Origin: Chloroflexota bacterium
GTDB lineage: Bacteria; Chloroflexota; Dehalococcoidia; Lucifugimonadales; Lucifugimonadaceae
Reading direction: 5' to 3'
Length of the DNA: 35,305 nt
Assembly (NCBI GenBank): GCA_018650185.1
Contig: JABIGL010000178.1
Coordinates: forward strand, 1-35,305
Position 1 is the first letter of the stretch. Every line of letters begins with the position of its first letter. The notes beneath the pieces were generated by a model. It saw only the letters and a program-made list of their open reading frames with translations. It had not been told where the DNA came from and searched no databases. Shown one piece after another: positions 7,971 to 16,385 of the stretch. The position numbers were made by a program, and so were the translations under genes.

Positions 7971-10288
7971 ACGCCACTCTACCCATCACCGGCGTAGCGG
8001 CAACGCAGCAAACCGGGGAACGACGCACGAGCTTCCTGCGAAAAATATTCGTAGATACCCCGGAAGACTCGATAAAGCTGCGGATCGTCACGCTGATCGC
8101 CTCCATGTGGGCGGCGTTCTCTATCGCATTCGTCGGAGTAGAGCCGCTGATCCCGGCGGGCGCAATGCTGGCGCTCGCTGGCGGTCACTGGGTTAGCTAC
8201 CGACGGAGACGCGCTGGAATCGTCTGGATCTCGATGGCGATCGGGATCTTCATCGTGGTCGTCGGTATAGCCATGCGGCTTGAGTTGGTCGCCGCTGTGC
8301 GCGGGGACCGAGTGCCGATGGCATTCTTCCTGCTCGCTACGGGCGCCGCATCCAGCTTCGACATGCGAACGCGTGCCGGTCTGTACACGCAGTTGATCTT
8401 TAGCGGCATCGTGATGTTCTTCGCCGGTGAACTGGCGTTCAGCAACGACTTCTCACTGTTACTTGCCGTCTACGGAGCGATCGTAGTCAGTTTCTTCGCT
8501 GTTTCCTTCTGGGAAGATGAGGCCACTAAGGCTCGCAAGGTAAGTTTCTCCGGGCCTGTCGCACCGGTGGCTCTTACGTCATTTCTTTCACTTGTCCTTA
8601 TCGCCGCATCTGTCGGCGCGTTCATGTTGCTGCCGTGGAATAGTGCACAGACGCCACCGTCAGAGAGAACTACATTCGTTCCGTTCTCCGGCGAGGACAC
8701 ACCGCCGGGTGTCACGCCTGAACAAGCGCGACAACTTCAGGACGGGCAGGGCACATTTGGCCCCCAGTCCACGCCGCAGGTAGGAGAAGACGGACTCGTA
8801 CAGATCGACCCGTCACAGAGCACTGAGGATGGCGAAGGCGCGAAGAGCGAGGGGTTCTTCAACGGCACGTCCACGGATGAACTGGCAGCACTGGCGCGAA
8901 TCGGAGACCCACTGGACACCAGCGTGGGTGATGCCGAGGGACTGGTGATGCACGTCAGGAGTCCCATCGCCAGTTACTGGCGGGCTTCCGCATTCGACAC
9001 GTACAGCCCGGGCGGAGTGACAGGGCTAGAAGACGCCGGTGGCTGGTACGCGACATACGACGACGACAGCGCGTACTCGTCCTTCTACCAGGGGCGCAAC
9101 AATACGCCTGAAGGTGAGCGTTACCTTCAGACCTTCTTCATCAATAGCGACGTCGGCGGAGAGATTCTGACCGGTTACGATCCGATCAGCGTGCTCGCTC
9201 CGAGGGACAGTGCTCTTCGTACGGTGATCGAGGAAGGTACGACGTACCAGGTCGTTTCCCGCCGCCCCGTGTCATCTCCGACCGCTCTACGAAACGACCG
9301 CGCCAAGTGGCAAGGTCCGGAATACGTAGGCGTCCCGGATGACTTCTCCGAGGTGGCGCTGTTTACCCGCAAGCTGGTCGCCGGAGCCCCAACAGATTTC
9401 GATCGTGCGGCAGCTATCGCTTCCTACCTCGGGCAGCTTGAACTTGACGAAACCGCCGAGAACCAACTTGTTTCAAGCGCTCCGCTGGACGAGTTTGTGT
9501 TTGGTGACGTACCCGGCACAAGCATGGACTTCGCAACCGCTATGGCGTTGATGGGGCGCGTGGCCGGACTGCCGACACGCCTCGCCAACGGCTATTTGCC
9601 CGGAACATATAACCCGTTCTCCGGTGCGAACACGGTGACGCAAGCAGAGGCCCACACCTGGGCGGAAGTGGCGTTCGAACACGCCGGATGGGTGCCATTT
9701 GATGCAGCCCCGCGACCGGGCGGCACTGACGCTGCGAACGGTGGCGGTGGGTCGTCGAACCCACTACAGACTCTGCTGGCAAATCGACTTGGTGACCGGA
9801 TCGCCGGTGAAGTTGGTGGCGGTGTTGGTGGCGGAGTGTCTGGTCTCTGGAAACTGCTGACGAACGGGCTGATCGGCATCACGGTAATGATTATCTGGTT
9901 CGCTATCGGCGTGATCGGATGGTTCGCCTGGAAGCGCTGGTCACAATCGGGCGATGGTGTGTCTTCATCTCTGCGCTACTCCATCATTGACGGACGAGAC
10001 CGCGCTGCGATCCTGGACTCGCATAGACAAGTCGAGGCGATGGCCGCATCGACCGGTTTCCGTGTACGCAGACGGACCGAATCGTATGCCGAGTTCGCAA
10101 GTGCGGCGGCGGCGGCCGGTCTACCGGTACCCGCATCCTTGCGGAGCATTGCGGGTCTTGCGGGCAGGGCGGCTTACAGTGAATCGAAACTCGACGCCGG
10201 TGCGACCGGTATCGCTACCAAGCGCGTGGTCGAGATACGGCAGGCGTTCAAAGGCGTGACCGTGGCAGAGGCGGGCGAGCAGGTCTAG
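7967..10288 (+). CDS. Membrane transglutaminase-like protein (TgpA type) with Ser at the catalytic Cys position
   Basis: A 773-residue protein. Six or seven transmembrane segments lie within residues ~43-225, then a large extracytoplasmic part (~230-625), one more transmembrane helix (~630-655) and a cytoplasmic tail, as in TgpA-like proteins. The transglutaminase core appears at VPGTSMDFATAMALMGRVAGLPTRLANGY and QAEAHTWAEVAFEHAGWVPFDAAP. In active members the first block is G-x-C-x-x-F-A; here the Cys position is Ser519 (AGC at 9521-9523), while the His (EAHTW) and Asp (PFDAAP) remain. A glycine-rich linker (GGGVGGGVSG) precedes the last helix. Start is TTG overlapping the DUF58 stop, with GGGAGGG upstream. 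The stop shares a CTAG with the stop of the convergent gene. It may be a non-catalytic envelope scaffold, or use Ser as nucleophile. Confidence 0.85.
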   Translation: MNATLPITGVAATQQTGERRTSFLRKIFVDTPEDSIKLRIVTLIASMWAAFSIAFVGVEPLIPAGAMLALAGGHWVSYRRRRAGIVWISMAIGIFIVVVGIAMRLELVAAVRGDRVPMAFFLLATGAASSFDMRTRAGLYTQLIFSGIVMFFAGELAFSNDFSLLLAVYGAIVVSFFAVSFWEDEATKARKVSFSGPVAPVALTSFLSLVLIAASVGAFMLLPWNSAQTPPSERTTFVPFSGEDTPPGVTPEQARQLQDGQGTFGPQSTPQVGEDGLVQIDPSQSTEDGEGAKSEGFFNGTSTDELAALARIGDPLDTSVGDAEGLVMHVRSPIASYWRASAFDTYSPGGVTGLEDAGGWYATYDDDSAYSSFYQGRNNTPEGERYLQTFFINSDVGGEILTGYDPISVLAPRDSALRTVIEEGTTYQVVSRRPVSSPTALRNDRAKWQGPEYVGVPDDFSEVALFTRKLVAGAPTDFDRAAAIASYLGQLELDETAENQLVSSAPLDEFVFGDVPGTSMDFATAMALMGRVAGLPTRLANGYLPGTYNPFSGANTVTQAEAHTWAEVAFEHAGWVPFDAAPRPGGTDAANGGGGSSNPLQTLLANRLGDRIAGEVGGGVGGGVSGLWKLLTNGLIGITVMIIWFAIGVIGWFAWKRWSQSGDGVSSSLRYSIIDGRDRAAILDSHRQVEAMAASTGFRVRRRTESYAEFASAAAAAGLPVPASLRSIAGLAGRAAYSESKLDAGATGIATKRVVEIRQAFKGVTVAEAGEQV

Positions 10289-11268
10289 ATACCGGCCCGC
10301 GTCTTGCCAAGAACCTCCGGGTTAATCACGACCTCCGGCATCTGCCCGTTTACCACGCGCACGACCTCTTTTGCCGTTCGCTCTTCCAACTCGATGGTCG
10401 AGGCCTGGGAGAAGAACGCTGTGTGCGGAGTGATGAGTACGTTGTCGAACGCGTACAGCGGGTGATCGTCGGGTGGAGCGGTGTCCTCAAGGACGTCGAG
10501 TCCCGCGCCGCCGATCTCGTCGTTTCGGATCGCCTCTATTAGCGCAGGCTCGTCGATTAGCGGCCCGCGTGCGGCGTTGATGAGAAATGCGTCGTTCTTC
10601 ATCAGCTTGAATTCGTCCGTGCTGATCAAGCCCGTCGTTTCCGGGATCAGCGGGGCGTGCAGGGTCACGAAGTCTGACTCTGCGAGCATCGTCTCCAGTG
10701 ATGTCATCTGCGCACCGTCCGGCGCGTCCGCCTGCTCCACGAACGGGTCGTGCGCAAGGACCGTCATACCAAAGGCTCGCGCTCGGGCCGTAACGGCGCG
10801 TCCGATCCGGCCCATACCGGCGATGCCCATCGTCTTATCTCGGAGTCGGTGCATCGTGTCGGTCAGGGAGACCGATCCCCATCCAGACGACTTCACCATG
10901 GAGCTGTGTTTGACGATCTTGCGGTTGAAGGAGAGCGCCATCGCCATGACGTGGTCCGCCACTTCGTCGATGCAATAGTCAGGGATGTTCGTGACCACGA
11001 TGCCCAGCTCGGTGCAGGTTGCGATGTCGAGGTTGTCGACGCCGATGCCGTAGCGGGAGGCAACTTTGCAGTTTGGAGCGTTCTGGAGAACCTGGGCCGG
11101 GACCTGTGCGAAACAGAACATGATCGCGTCCACATCCGCTGCGAGTCGTGTAAGCGTTTCGACAGAGGAGTCTGGAGCAACGACCGGTTCAATACCGGCG
11201 GCCTTAAGGATCGCCGTCTCGGCGTCGATGTTTGGCCAGGTGTAGTCGGTGATCAGGACCTTGCTCAA
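10285..11268 (-). CDS. D-2-hydroxyacid dehydrogenase, CtBP/phosphoglycerate-dehydrogenase-like
   Basis: A 327-residue NAD-dependent D-2-hydroxyacid dehydrogenase. The dinucleotide loop is GMGRIG (residues 151-156). Catalytic residues are Arg234 (NAARGPLIDEPAL), Glu261 (LDVLEDTAPP) and His282 (TPHTAF). The N-terminal substrate domain has ASRYGIGVDNLDIATCTELGIVVTNIPDYC, a pattern shared with CtBP-like and D-3-phosphoglycerate-dehydrogenase-like members. There is no ACT or other C-terminal regulatory domain, so it is not a complete SerA. It is transcribed alone toward the transglutaminase-like gene and overlaps its 3' end by 4 bp. It sits 148 bp downstream of the metF operon on the same strand and could be read through from it, but no promoter or terminator could be assigned in that gap. 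Substrate unknown. Confidence 0.9.
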   Translation of the reverse strand: MSKVLITDYTWPNIDAETAILKAAGIEPVVAPDSSVETLTRLAADVDAIMFCFAQVPAQVLQNAPNCKVASRYGIGVDNLDIATCTELGIVVTNIPDYCIDEVADHVMAMALSFNRKIVKHSSMVKSSGWGSVSLTDTMHRLRDKTMGIAGMGRIGRAVTARARAFGMTVLAHDPFVEQADAPDGAQMTSLETMLAESDFVTLHAPLIPETTGLISTDEFKLMKNDAFLINAARGPLIDEPALIEAIRNDEIGGAGLDVLEDTAPPDDHPLYAFDNVLITPHTAFFSQASTIELEERTAKEVVRVVNGQMPEVVINPEVLGKTRAGI

Positions 11269-11416
11269 AATGATTTCCTAAGGGCTGTTTTCGTGTGGCT
11301 CGGCGTTACGCGATTCCCGCGGCGGTACAGGGTAGCGCGAAACGCATGGTTGGTCCTACTTGGGCTGCGACCGGTCAGTACCCTGAGGGTCACGAAGGGG
11401 CGTGGTGCCGTACCAC

Positions 11417-12298
11417 TCAGGCGGTAACAGCCGCTTCCTGTTGCACGATGCCCAGATTTTCGCAGGTCCTGGCGACTATCGCGGCGCGGTTGAGCGTGTA
11501 GAAGTGGAACTTATCCACGCCTTCAAGCATCAGCCGGTGGACGAACTCCGTCGCCGTACTTACGGCAATGCTGGAACGTGCCTGTGTGCCGTTACCGACC
11601 CTACCGTAGCGCGCTACCAACCAGTCCGGAATGCTCGCACCGCAACGGGCAGCGAATCGACTAGCGCTGATGATGTCGGTTACCGGCAGAACTCCGGGAA
11701 CTATTGGGACGGTGATTCCCGCGGCGCGGGCGCGATCCATGAATCGCAGATACACGTCTGGCTCGAAGAAGAACTGCGTGATGGCTCGGGTGGCACCGGC
11801 GTCTATCTTGCGTTTCAGATTGTCCAGATCCGTTGATGGGTCCGGAGATTCCGGGTGCATCTCGGGGTAAGCCGCTACCGATATCTCGAAATCGGCCACA
11901 TGTTTTAGACCATTTATAAGATCGGAAGCGTAGTGGTAACCATCGGGATGAGGCTCGTAACCCTCAGATCCGGCGGGTGCGTCGCCCCGCAGCGCCACGA
12001 TGTGCCGGATCCCCGACTCCCAGTAGTCGCGTGCGACCTGATCGACCTCTGCACGTGACGCGCCGACGCATGTCAGATGCGCCGCCGGTGGGATGTCACT
12101 CTCGCCGAGCATCCGGCGAACGATCTGGTGTGTGCGCTCACGCGTGCTTCCACCTGCGCCGTACGTGACCGAAGTGAAACGGGGTCCGTATGGCTGAAGA
12201 CGCTTGAACGACCGCCAGAGGGTGCGCGCCGCTCCCGGCGTGCGGGGAGGGAAGAACTCGAAAGATACCTGTGGCAGCCTGCGGGAAGATGAGGTCAA
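11417..12298 (-). CDS. metF: 5,10-methylenetetrahydrofolate reductase
   Basis: Reduces 5,10-methylene-tetrahydrofolate to 5-methyl-tetrahydrofolate, the methyl donor for methionine synthesis. The 293-residue length matches bacterial MetF. The N terminus has VSFEFFPPRT with Glu14 in the position of the catalytic Glu of E. coli MetF; FTSVTYGAGGSTRERT, HLTCVGASRAEV and IVALRGDAP are the further family blocks forming the TIM barrel and FAD site, and ITQFFFEPDVYLRFMDRARAAGI is characteristic. The ATG overlaps the TGA of the upstream ArsR-methyltransferase gene (12295-12298), so the two are co-translated from the promoter at 13324-13352. A second, longer MTHFR with a cysteine-rich tail is encoded at 20638-22278, so the genome has two distinct enzymes of this family within 11 kb. 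Confidence 0.95.
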   Translation of the reverse strand: MTSSSRRLPQVSFEFFPPRTPGAARTLWRSFKRLQPYGPRFTSVTYGAGGSTRERTHQIVRRMLGESDIPPAAHLTCVGASRAEVDQVARDYWESGIRHIVALRGDAPAGSEGYEPHPDGYHYASDLINGLKHVADFEISVAAYPEMHPESPDPSTDLDNLKRKIDAGATRAITQFFFEPDVYLRFMDRARAAGITVPIVPGVLPVTDIISASRFAARCGASIPDWLVARYGRVGNGTQARSSIAVSTATEFVHRLMLEGVDKFHFYTLNRAAIVARTCENLGIVQQEAAVTA

Positions 12299-13275
12299 TT
12301 GGCCGCCACCGTTGAAGCACGCTCGGAATTAGACGAGGTCAGATTGGAGGACTCTCGTGACGCAAGCCATATGTTCACCGTCAGGGGATCACCCTTCAAC
12401 TCTTGGGCGAGGCTGGATTTCAGGTCGGCATTCTCACACCACGCGGCAAGCTCTTCGTCTGCCAGTCCCAGCCTGTGGTGGGCGTGCTCTTCGATCAGCA
12501 CACGCTGTTTGTGTGGCGCGAAATCAATCACGATCAGGCTCCCGTCGGGCCTTAATACACGAGCCGCTTCGGTTATCGCCGCTTCCGGCTCCTCTGCGTA
12601 ATGCAACACCTGGTGAAATATGACCGCATCCTGCGAGGCATCGCCGAACGGCAACTCATACATATCGCCATGACGCACCTGGCAGTGCTCCAGCCCGGGT
12701 TTTCCAAGGTTCACACGCGCCACCGCTAGCATCTCGTGTGACAGGTCAATCCCGACTCCGCTCCTGATCTGCGACGCCATTACTTCTAGAATTCGTCCGG
12801 TGCCGGTTCCGATATCCAGCAGATCAGCGACTTCGCCGTCAGCAATGAGGTCCCGGACGCAGGCCTCTACCTCGGCCTCAGGGACATACATCGATCGGAT
12901 CTCGTCCCAGCGCGGAGCGTTCTCTCGGAAATACGCCGCCGCCGCCTCTGCACGCGCCTCTTTGATCTCCTCGAGTCGTTCGAGGTCCCGCAGGTACATC
13001 GGATCATTCTCCGGAACCAGGTCGACAATGGCGCGATTGAGTTGCGGGCCATCGGAGCCGTTTGCAATCCTGTAGAACGCCCACTGGCCTTCACGGAATC
13101 GGCTCAAGAGACCGGCTTCTACCAGCAATTTCAGATGGCGGGAAACGCGCGGCTGACTCTGACGCAAAATTTGCGTCAGCTCGGTAACCGTGAGTTCTGC
13201 GCGGGCACAGAGCGTCAACAAGCGCAGCCTTGTTGGCTCGCCTGCGGCTCTGAGTCCTGCCAGTAGTTGATCCAT
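12295..13275 (-). CDS. ArsR-family regulator fused to a SAM-dependent methyltransferase domain (SahR-like)
   Basis: A 326-residue fusion. Residues 1-75 form an ArsR-type winged helix: PTRLRLLTLCARAELTVTEL, recognition helix SQPRVSRHLKLLVEAGLL (about 40-57) and a wing near FREGQWAFYR. No ArsR metal-binding cysteine motif is apparent. After a charged helical linker, residues ~130-260 are a class I methyltransferase fold with SAM motif DIGTGTG at 154-160, an acidic GIDLSHEM strand end, and VLRPDGSLIVIDFAPH. SahR of Proteobacteria has this architecture and represses methionine-cycle genes, responding to S-adenosylhomocysteine. The overlap with metF, and a palindromic operator over its own promoter that recurs before two corrinoid/methionine operons, support the same role here. 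Whether the SAM domain is only a sensor or also catalytic cannot be told. Confidence 0.88.
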   Translation of the reverse strand: MDQLLAGLRAAGEPTRLRLLTLCARAELTVTELTQILRQSQPRVSRHLKLLVEAGLLSRFREGQWAFYRIANGSDGPQLNRAIVDLVPENDPMYLRDLERLEEIKEARAEAAAAYFRENAPRWDEIRSMYVPEAEVEACVRDLIADGEVADLLDIGTGTGRILEVMASQIRSGVGIDLSHEMLAVARVNLGKPGLEHCQVRHGDMYELPFGDASQDAVIFHQVLHYAEEPEAAITEAARVLRPDGSLIVIDFAPHKQRVLIEEHAHHRLGLADEELAAWCENADLKSSLAQELKGDPLTVNIWLASRESSNLTSSNSERASTVAAN

Positions 13276-13323
13276 CTGTTCCTTAGAGGTTTCGAGTGGA
13301 GTGATGCACCACTAATTAGTTGG

Positions 13324-13352
13324 ATATAAACATATCTTTATATGTGGGTCAA
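13324..13352 (-). promoter_or_regulatory. Promoter with overlapping palindromic operator (site 1), sahR-like/metF operon
   Basis: On the minus strand a TTGACC -35 box (13352-13347) is followed by 3 bp and a 20-bp near-palindrome, written on the plus strand as ATATAAACATATCTTTATAT (13324-13343). Its 7-bp arms ATATAAA/TTTATAT are perfect. The -10 hexamer at a 17-bp spacing (TTATAT) is the last part of the palindrome, so a protein bound there would block RNA polymerase. It lies 48 bp before the regulator's ATG at 13275. The same geometry is found at 16295-16323 and 20613-20641. Confidence 0.75.
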
Positions 13353-13405
13353 GCCAGAAAGTTAACGTAACCGAAAGGGTCTGATATGTAAGGGGGCCGG
13401 CCCGG

Positions 13406-15037
13406 TCAGGCCGATGCGAGGTCCGTCTTCATCGGCTTGAACTGGCAACCCTCCACGAAGAGGTCGAAGAAGTCGGCCTTGGTCTCCAGCTCGACGTGCT
13501 CGATATCACGCGTCAGTAGTTCGATCTCGCGGCGTTTAGTGCCCGAGGTGAGCATGATGGTTGCTCCCTCCAGCGCAGCATTTCCCACCTGCTCAACCCG
13601 GCTGTTAGGAACGTTGGCGATGAATCCGATGTCACGTGCATTGTCGACATTGATGTAGTTGGCGAACCCACCGGCGAGGTAGAGGCGCGTAAGGTCCTCG
13701 GGGGCAGTTCCGTGTTCACGCATGACTATCCACTGGCCGCAGTAGTTGGCGGCCTTGGCCTGCGCAAGCGCGCTCATGTCGGCGCGGGATATTGTGATTC
13801 CGCGTTCAGGCACCACGGTGAATTCGGAACCGCCGTTCTCGAGTACACCCAGCTCGTTCATATTTTTGGTCCTGACAAGCTCTGCGAGGAGATCGACAAG
13901 TCCTGAACCGCAGATGCCCTCCGGCGGAGCACCACCGATGGTCTCGAAGTGGACCCCATCGTTGTCGATATGAACGGACTCGATAGCCCCCTCATACCCG
14001 GGCATACCAAAGGTCACTTCACCGCCCTCAAACGCCGGGCCTGCCGGGCAGGACGCGGCGAGCATGCGATAGCGGTTGCCCACGATCACTTCGGTATTGG
14101 TTCCGATATCGACCAGCGCGACAACGTCTTCGGACTCGTCTATTCCCGTAGCAAGAATGTCTGCCGCAATGTCACCGCCGATGTGGCTGCCCACGAGAGG
14201 CGCTCCGTACACATTGGCGTCCGGAAAAATCCGCAGATCAAGGTCGCTCGCCTTGACGTTGAGCGCCGTGTTCTCACGTTCGCCGGATCTGAATTCCTCT
14301 TCAACCTGTGACCGATAGGGCTTCTCGCCGATCGACTGCACATCGAATCCGAAGAACAGCTCGCGCATCGTGGAGTTGCCTACTATTACGGCCTCATAGA
14401 TATGACGACGACGCACCTTCAGTCGACGCGCCATGTCACCGATCTCGAAGTTGATCGACGAGAGCATCACCTGTGCCAGTTCACCGCTGTACTCGCCACC
14501 GTCATACGAGATTCGGCGCATTGTGTCGCTGCCGCCGAAACGTTGCGGGTTTTCGAAAGAACCCGTGTGAACGATCTCGCCGGATTCGAGGTCGACTAGA
14601 TTCAGAACAACCGTCGTAGTGCCGACATCAATTGCCAGTCCGTAGATATGGCCGCGATACCGGTCGATGATATCGCCGTCAAAGACAACGTCATCCTCAA
14701 CGCGAGTTGTAAGGGGATCGAGTGCCACGCCACGTGAGACGGTACGCGTCATTATCCGAGGCTGTCTCCGCAACACCGCAAACTCGATATCCGCGTTGGG
14801 GTCAGTCACGACAGCCTGGCAGGCGAGTCGATAGTTGTCGTTCAGGAGGAATCGCTCCGACTCCGTAGGGTCGTTTAGCGCTTCCTGACCGCGTTTCACC
14901 TCGACGATGCACTCGTGGCACTCACCCGTACGACCGCACGATGTCGGCACGCGGACATCTAATGCGTCCGCGTAATCGAAGATGCTCTGGTCGGCGACCA
15001 GCTCAAGAACTTCGTCTCCGTGATGAAGGGGTGACAT
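13406..15037 (-). CDS. RACo/RamA-type reductive activator of corrinoid proteins (2Fe-2S plus ASKHA ATPase, DUF4445)
   Basis: Reductively reactivates the cobalt of corrinoid methyl-carriers from Co(II) to Co(I) using ATP. The 543-residue protein starts with a plant-type 2Fe-2S ferredoxin domain: Cys34, Cys40 and Cys43 (SCGRTGECHEC) and Cys73 (RLACQ). After a linker the ASKHA/actin-like ATPase core begins at LAIDVGTTTVVLNL (Asp137, phosphate-1 loop), continues through VIVGNSTMRELFFG and VALVDIGTNTEVIVG, and has GICGSGLVDLLAEL and LAGGFANYINVDNA further on. This is the arrangement of RACo from CO-utilising acetogens. It is downstream of a four-Cys small protein and the corrinoid protein gene in one leftward unit, so its client is most probably that corrinoid protein. 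This would replace the flavodoxin/AdoMet reactivation of canonical MetH. Confidence 0.9.
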   Translation of the reverse strand: MSPLHHGDEVLELVADQSIFDYADALDVRVPTSCGRTGECHECIVEVKRGQEALNDPTESERFLLNDNYRLACQAVVTDPNADIEFAVLRRQPRIMTRTVSRGVALDPLTTRVEDDVVFDGDIIDRYRGHIYGLAIDVGTTTVVLNLVDLESGEIVHTGSFENPQRFGGSDTMRRISYDGGEYSGELAQVMLSSINFEIGDMARRLKVRRRHIYEAVIVGNSTMRELFFGFDVQSIGEKPYRSQVEEEFRSGERENTALNVKASDLDLRIFPDANVYGAPLVGSHIGGDIAADILATGIDESEDVVALVDIGTNTEVIVGNRYRMLAASCPAGPAFEGGEVTFGMPGYEGAIESVHIDNDGVHFETIGGAPPEGICGSGLVDLLAELVRTKNMNELGVLENGGSEFTVVPERGITISRADMSALAQAKAANYCGQWIVMREHGTAPEDLTRLYLAGGFANYINVDNARDIGFIANVPNSRVEQVGNAALEGATIMLTSGTKRREIELLTRDIEHVELETKADFFDLFVEGCQFKPMKTDLASA

Positions 15038-15141
15038 GGTGTTAAGGATTCTTTTCCGAGGGGAGCTGAATTAGAGCGTCGTTGATCCGATTGCCAGAGA
15101 TTTCAGAAAGCCACGGAGCTTAAGTCCGGGTGACTTCAACT

Positions 15142-15417
15142 CTAGGTTTCCCACGCCGACCGGTAGTCGATATCGTCGCTGCCGGTGCAGATCGCCTTCT
15201 CTCCGACGACCTTGTAGAACTGGTTACGACACGGAAATTTCGCCGTGCACCGAGACTTAGCGTCTTTGTACGGACAACGTCCGATTCCCCGGGTCGCAGC
15301 CGTATCGGAGATATCAGAGTAGATACCCATTAACCGAGACATGCTGGCCTTCAGACGATCGGGATCCACCGGGTTGGTGGAGTCATCTGGCGGTAGCGTT
15401 TCCGAAGATTCCGCCAT
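15142..15417 (-). CDS. Small four-cysteine protein of unknown function in the corrinoid operon
   Basis: I do not recognise this 91-residue protein. The first ~20 residues are acidic and proline-rich and probably disordered; then a helix-like part (DRLKASMSRLMGIYSDISD) leads into a cysteine-bearing region with RCPYKDAKSRC, FPCRNQFYK and AICTGSDDIDYRSAWE. The four cysteines are at 48, 57, 63 and 77 (C-x8-C-x5-C-x13-C), enough to hold an Fe-S cluster or zinc. It lies between the corrinoid protein gene (70 bp upstream) and the RACo-like activator (104 bp downstream) on the same strand, which points to a part in electron delivery to, or assembly of, the corrinoid system. The ATG is preceded by GAAAGGACG, an adequate ribosome site. 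The open frame and context make it likely real. Confidence 0.7.
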   Translation of the reverse strand: MAESSETLPPDDSTNPVDPDRLKASMSRLMGIYSDISDTAATRGIGRCPYKDAKSRCTAKFPCRNQFYKVVGEKAICTGSDDIDYRSAWET

Positions 15418-15487
15418 ATTTACGTCCTTTCGGGATAATGGCCGGCAAGGATGTGAGCCAACCAGAACCTGAACCGGGGCGTGGCGT

Positions 15488-16231
15488 CTAGCCGCTGGCC
15501 CTGATCACTGCGATCAGTTCCTTGGCCTTGTCCACGCAGGAGATGGCGTTGTCGCCGTATCCATCCGCGCCCATGTCGTCAGCGAACTCCTGCGTTACCG
15601 GGGCACCGCCCGTCATGAACTTGTATTCGTCGCGAAGACCCATGTCTTCAAACTCGGCGATGGTTCGGCCCATGTTCGGCATGGTCGTAGTGAGCAGGGC
15701 GGACATCATTACAAGGTCGGCACCGTTTTCGTCCGCCGCCTCTATGAACTCGTCCGGCTTTGTATCTACACCGAGGTCGTGAACAACAAAACCCGCGCCT
15801 CGCATCATCATGATGCAAAGGTTCTTGCCTATGTCATGCAGGTCGCCCTTCACCGTACCGAACACTGCGGTACCGATCGGTTCGACTCCGGATGCCGACA
15901 GGATGGGATCGATATGCGCCATCCCGGCCTTCATGGCCCGGGCGGCGATCAGGACTTCTGGTACGAAGATGATGTTGTCGCGGAACTTGACGCCCACAAC
16001 AGCCATGCCGGAGATAAGGCCCTCGTCCAGGACATCGTTGGCCTCACGGCCTTCGCCAAGCGCCTTCTGGGTTAGCTCGTTCACGGCGTTGTGGTCGCCC
16101 GTGATGAGGCTGTACGCCATCTGCTGCATGAGAGCGTCACCTGCCTCGATCTGCTCGAGGATCATCGAACGCTCGTCTTCCTGCGTGACGTACTCGAACT
16201 CTTTCGCGAGTCCTTCATGAACGATTGGCAA
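15488..16231 (-). CDS. Corrinoid (cobalamin-binding) methyl-carrier protein, MtaC/MttC/MetH-B12-module type
   Basis: Carries a methyl group on cobalamin between methyltransferases. The 247-residue protein has the two expected parts: a helical cap domain (ITGDHNAVNELTQKALGEG, VLDEGLISGMAVVGVKFRDN, FVPEVLIAARAMKAGM) to about residue 110, and a Rossmann-like B12 domain containing VKGDLHDIGKN. His132 in D-x-H-x-x-G is the lower cobalt ligand, and MSALLTTTMPNMG and FMTGGAPVTQEFADDMGADGYGDNA are the remaining cofactor-contact blocks. An N-terminal extension of about 25 residues is unusual but uncharged by any motif. It is the first gene of a unit with the four-Cys protein and the RACo-like activator, driven by the palindrome-bearing promoter at 16295-16323. 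The methyltransferases encoded just upstream are the likely partners. Confidence 0.93.
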   Translation of the reverse strand: MPIVHEGLAKEFEYVTQEDERSMILEQIEAGDALMQQMAYSLITGDHNAVNELTQKALGEGREANDVLDEGLISGMAVVGVKFRDNIIFVPEVLIAARAMKAGMAHIDPILSASGVEPIGTAVFGTVKGDLHDIGKNLCIMMMRGAGFVVHDLGVDTKPDEFIEAADENGADLVMMSALLTTTMPNMGRTIAEFEDMGLRDEYKFMTGGAPVTQEFADDMGADGYGDNAISCVDKAKELIAVIRASG

Positions 16232-16294
16232 CGGTTGCTTCTCCGGGATGACTTGTTAGTAGGCGTTAAGGACTACTGAAAAGACTATATTGAT

Positions 16295-16323
16295 ACATAA
16301 ACATATCGTTATATATCTGTCAA
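16295..16323 (-). promoter_or_regulatory. Promoter with overlapping palindromic operator (site 2), corrinoid protein operon
   Basis: On the minus strand a perfect TTGACA -35 box (16323-16318) is followed by 3 bp and then a 20-mer, plus-strand ACATAAACATATCGTTATAT (16295-16314), which matches site 1 at 18 of 20 positions. The -10 at 17-bp spacing (TTATGT) falls inside it and is poor, which would fit a regulated promoter. The element is 64 bp before the corrinoid protein ATG at 16231. No cobalamin or SAM riboswitch-like structure was recognised in this 154-bp gap. Confidence 0.72.
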
Positions 16324-16385
16324 TACGGTGATCTCGCACGTTTGAACAGGAATTGGCTTCCTGTGGATATGGCGCGATCGCGGTG

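Noticed and set aside
10285-11268. Calling this dehydrogenase serA
   Set aside because: No ACT or regulatory domain, no serine genes nearby; the family alone does not define the substrate.
11401-11415. GTGGT/ACCAC hairpin after metF as a terminator
   Set aside because: Stem of only 5 bp without a T-run on the relevant strand.
16232-16385. Possible cobalamin or SAM riboswitch before the corrinoid gene
   Set aside because: Only 154 bp, occupied by the palindrome promoter; no conserved B12-box or SAM-type helices were recognised.
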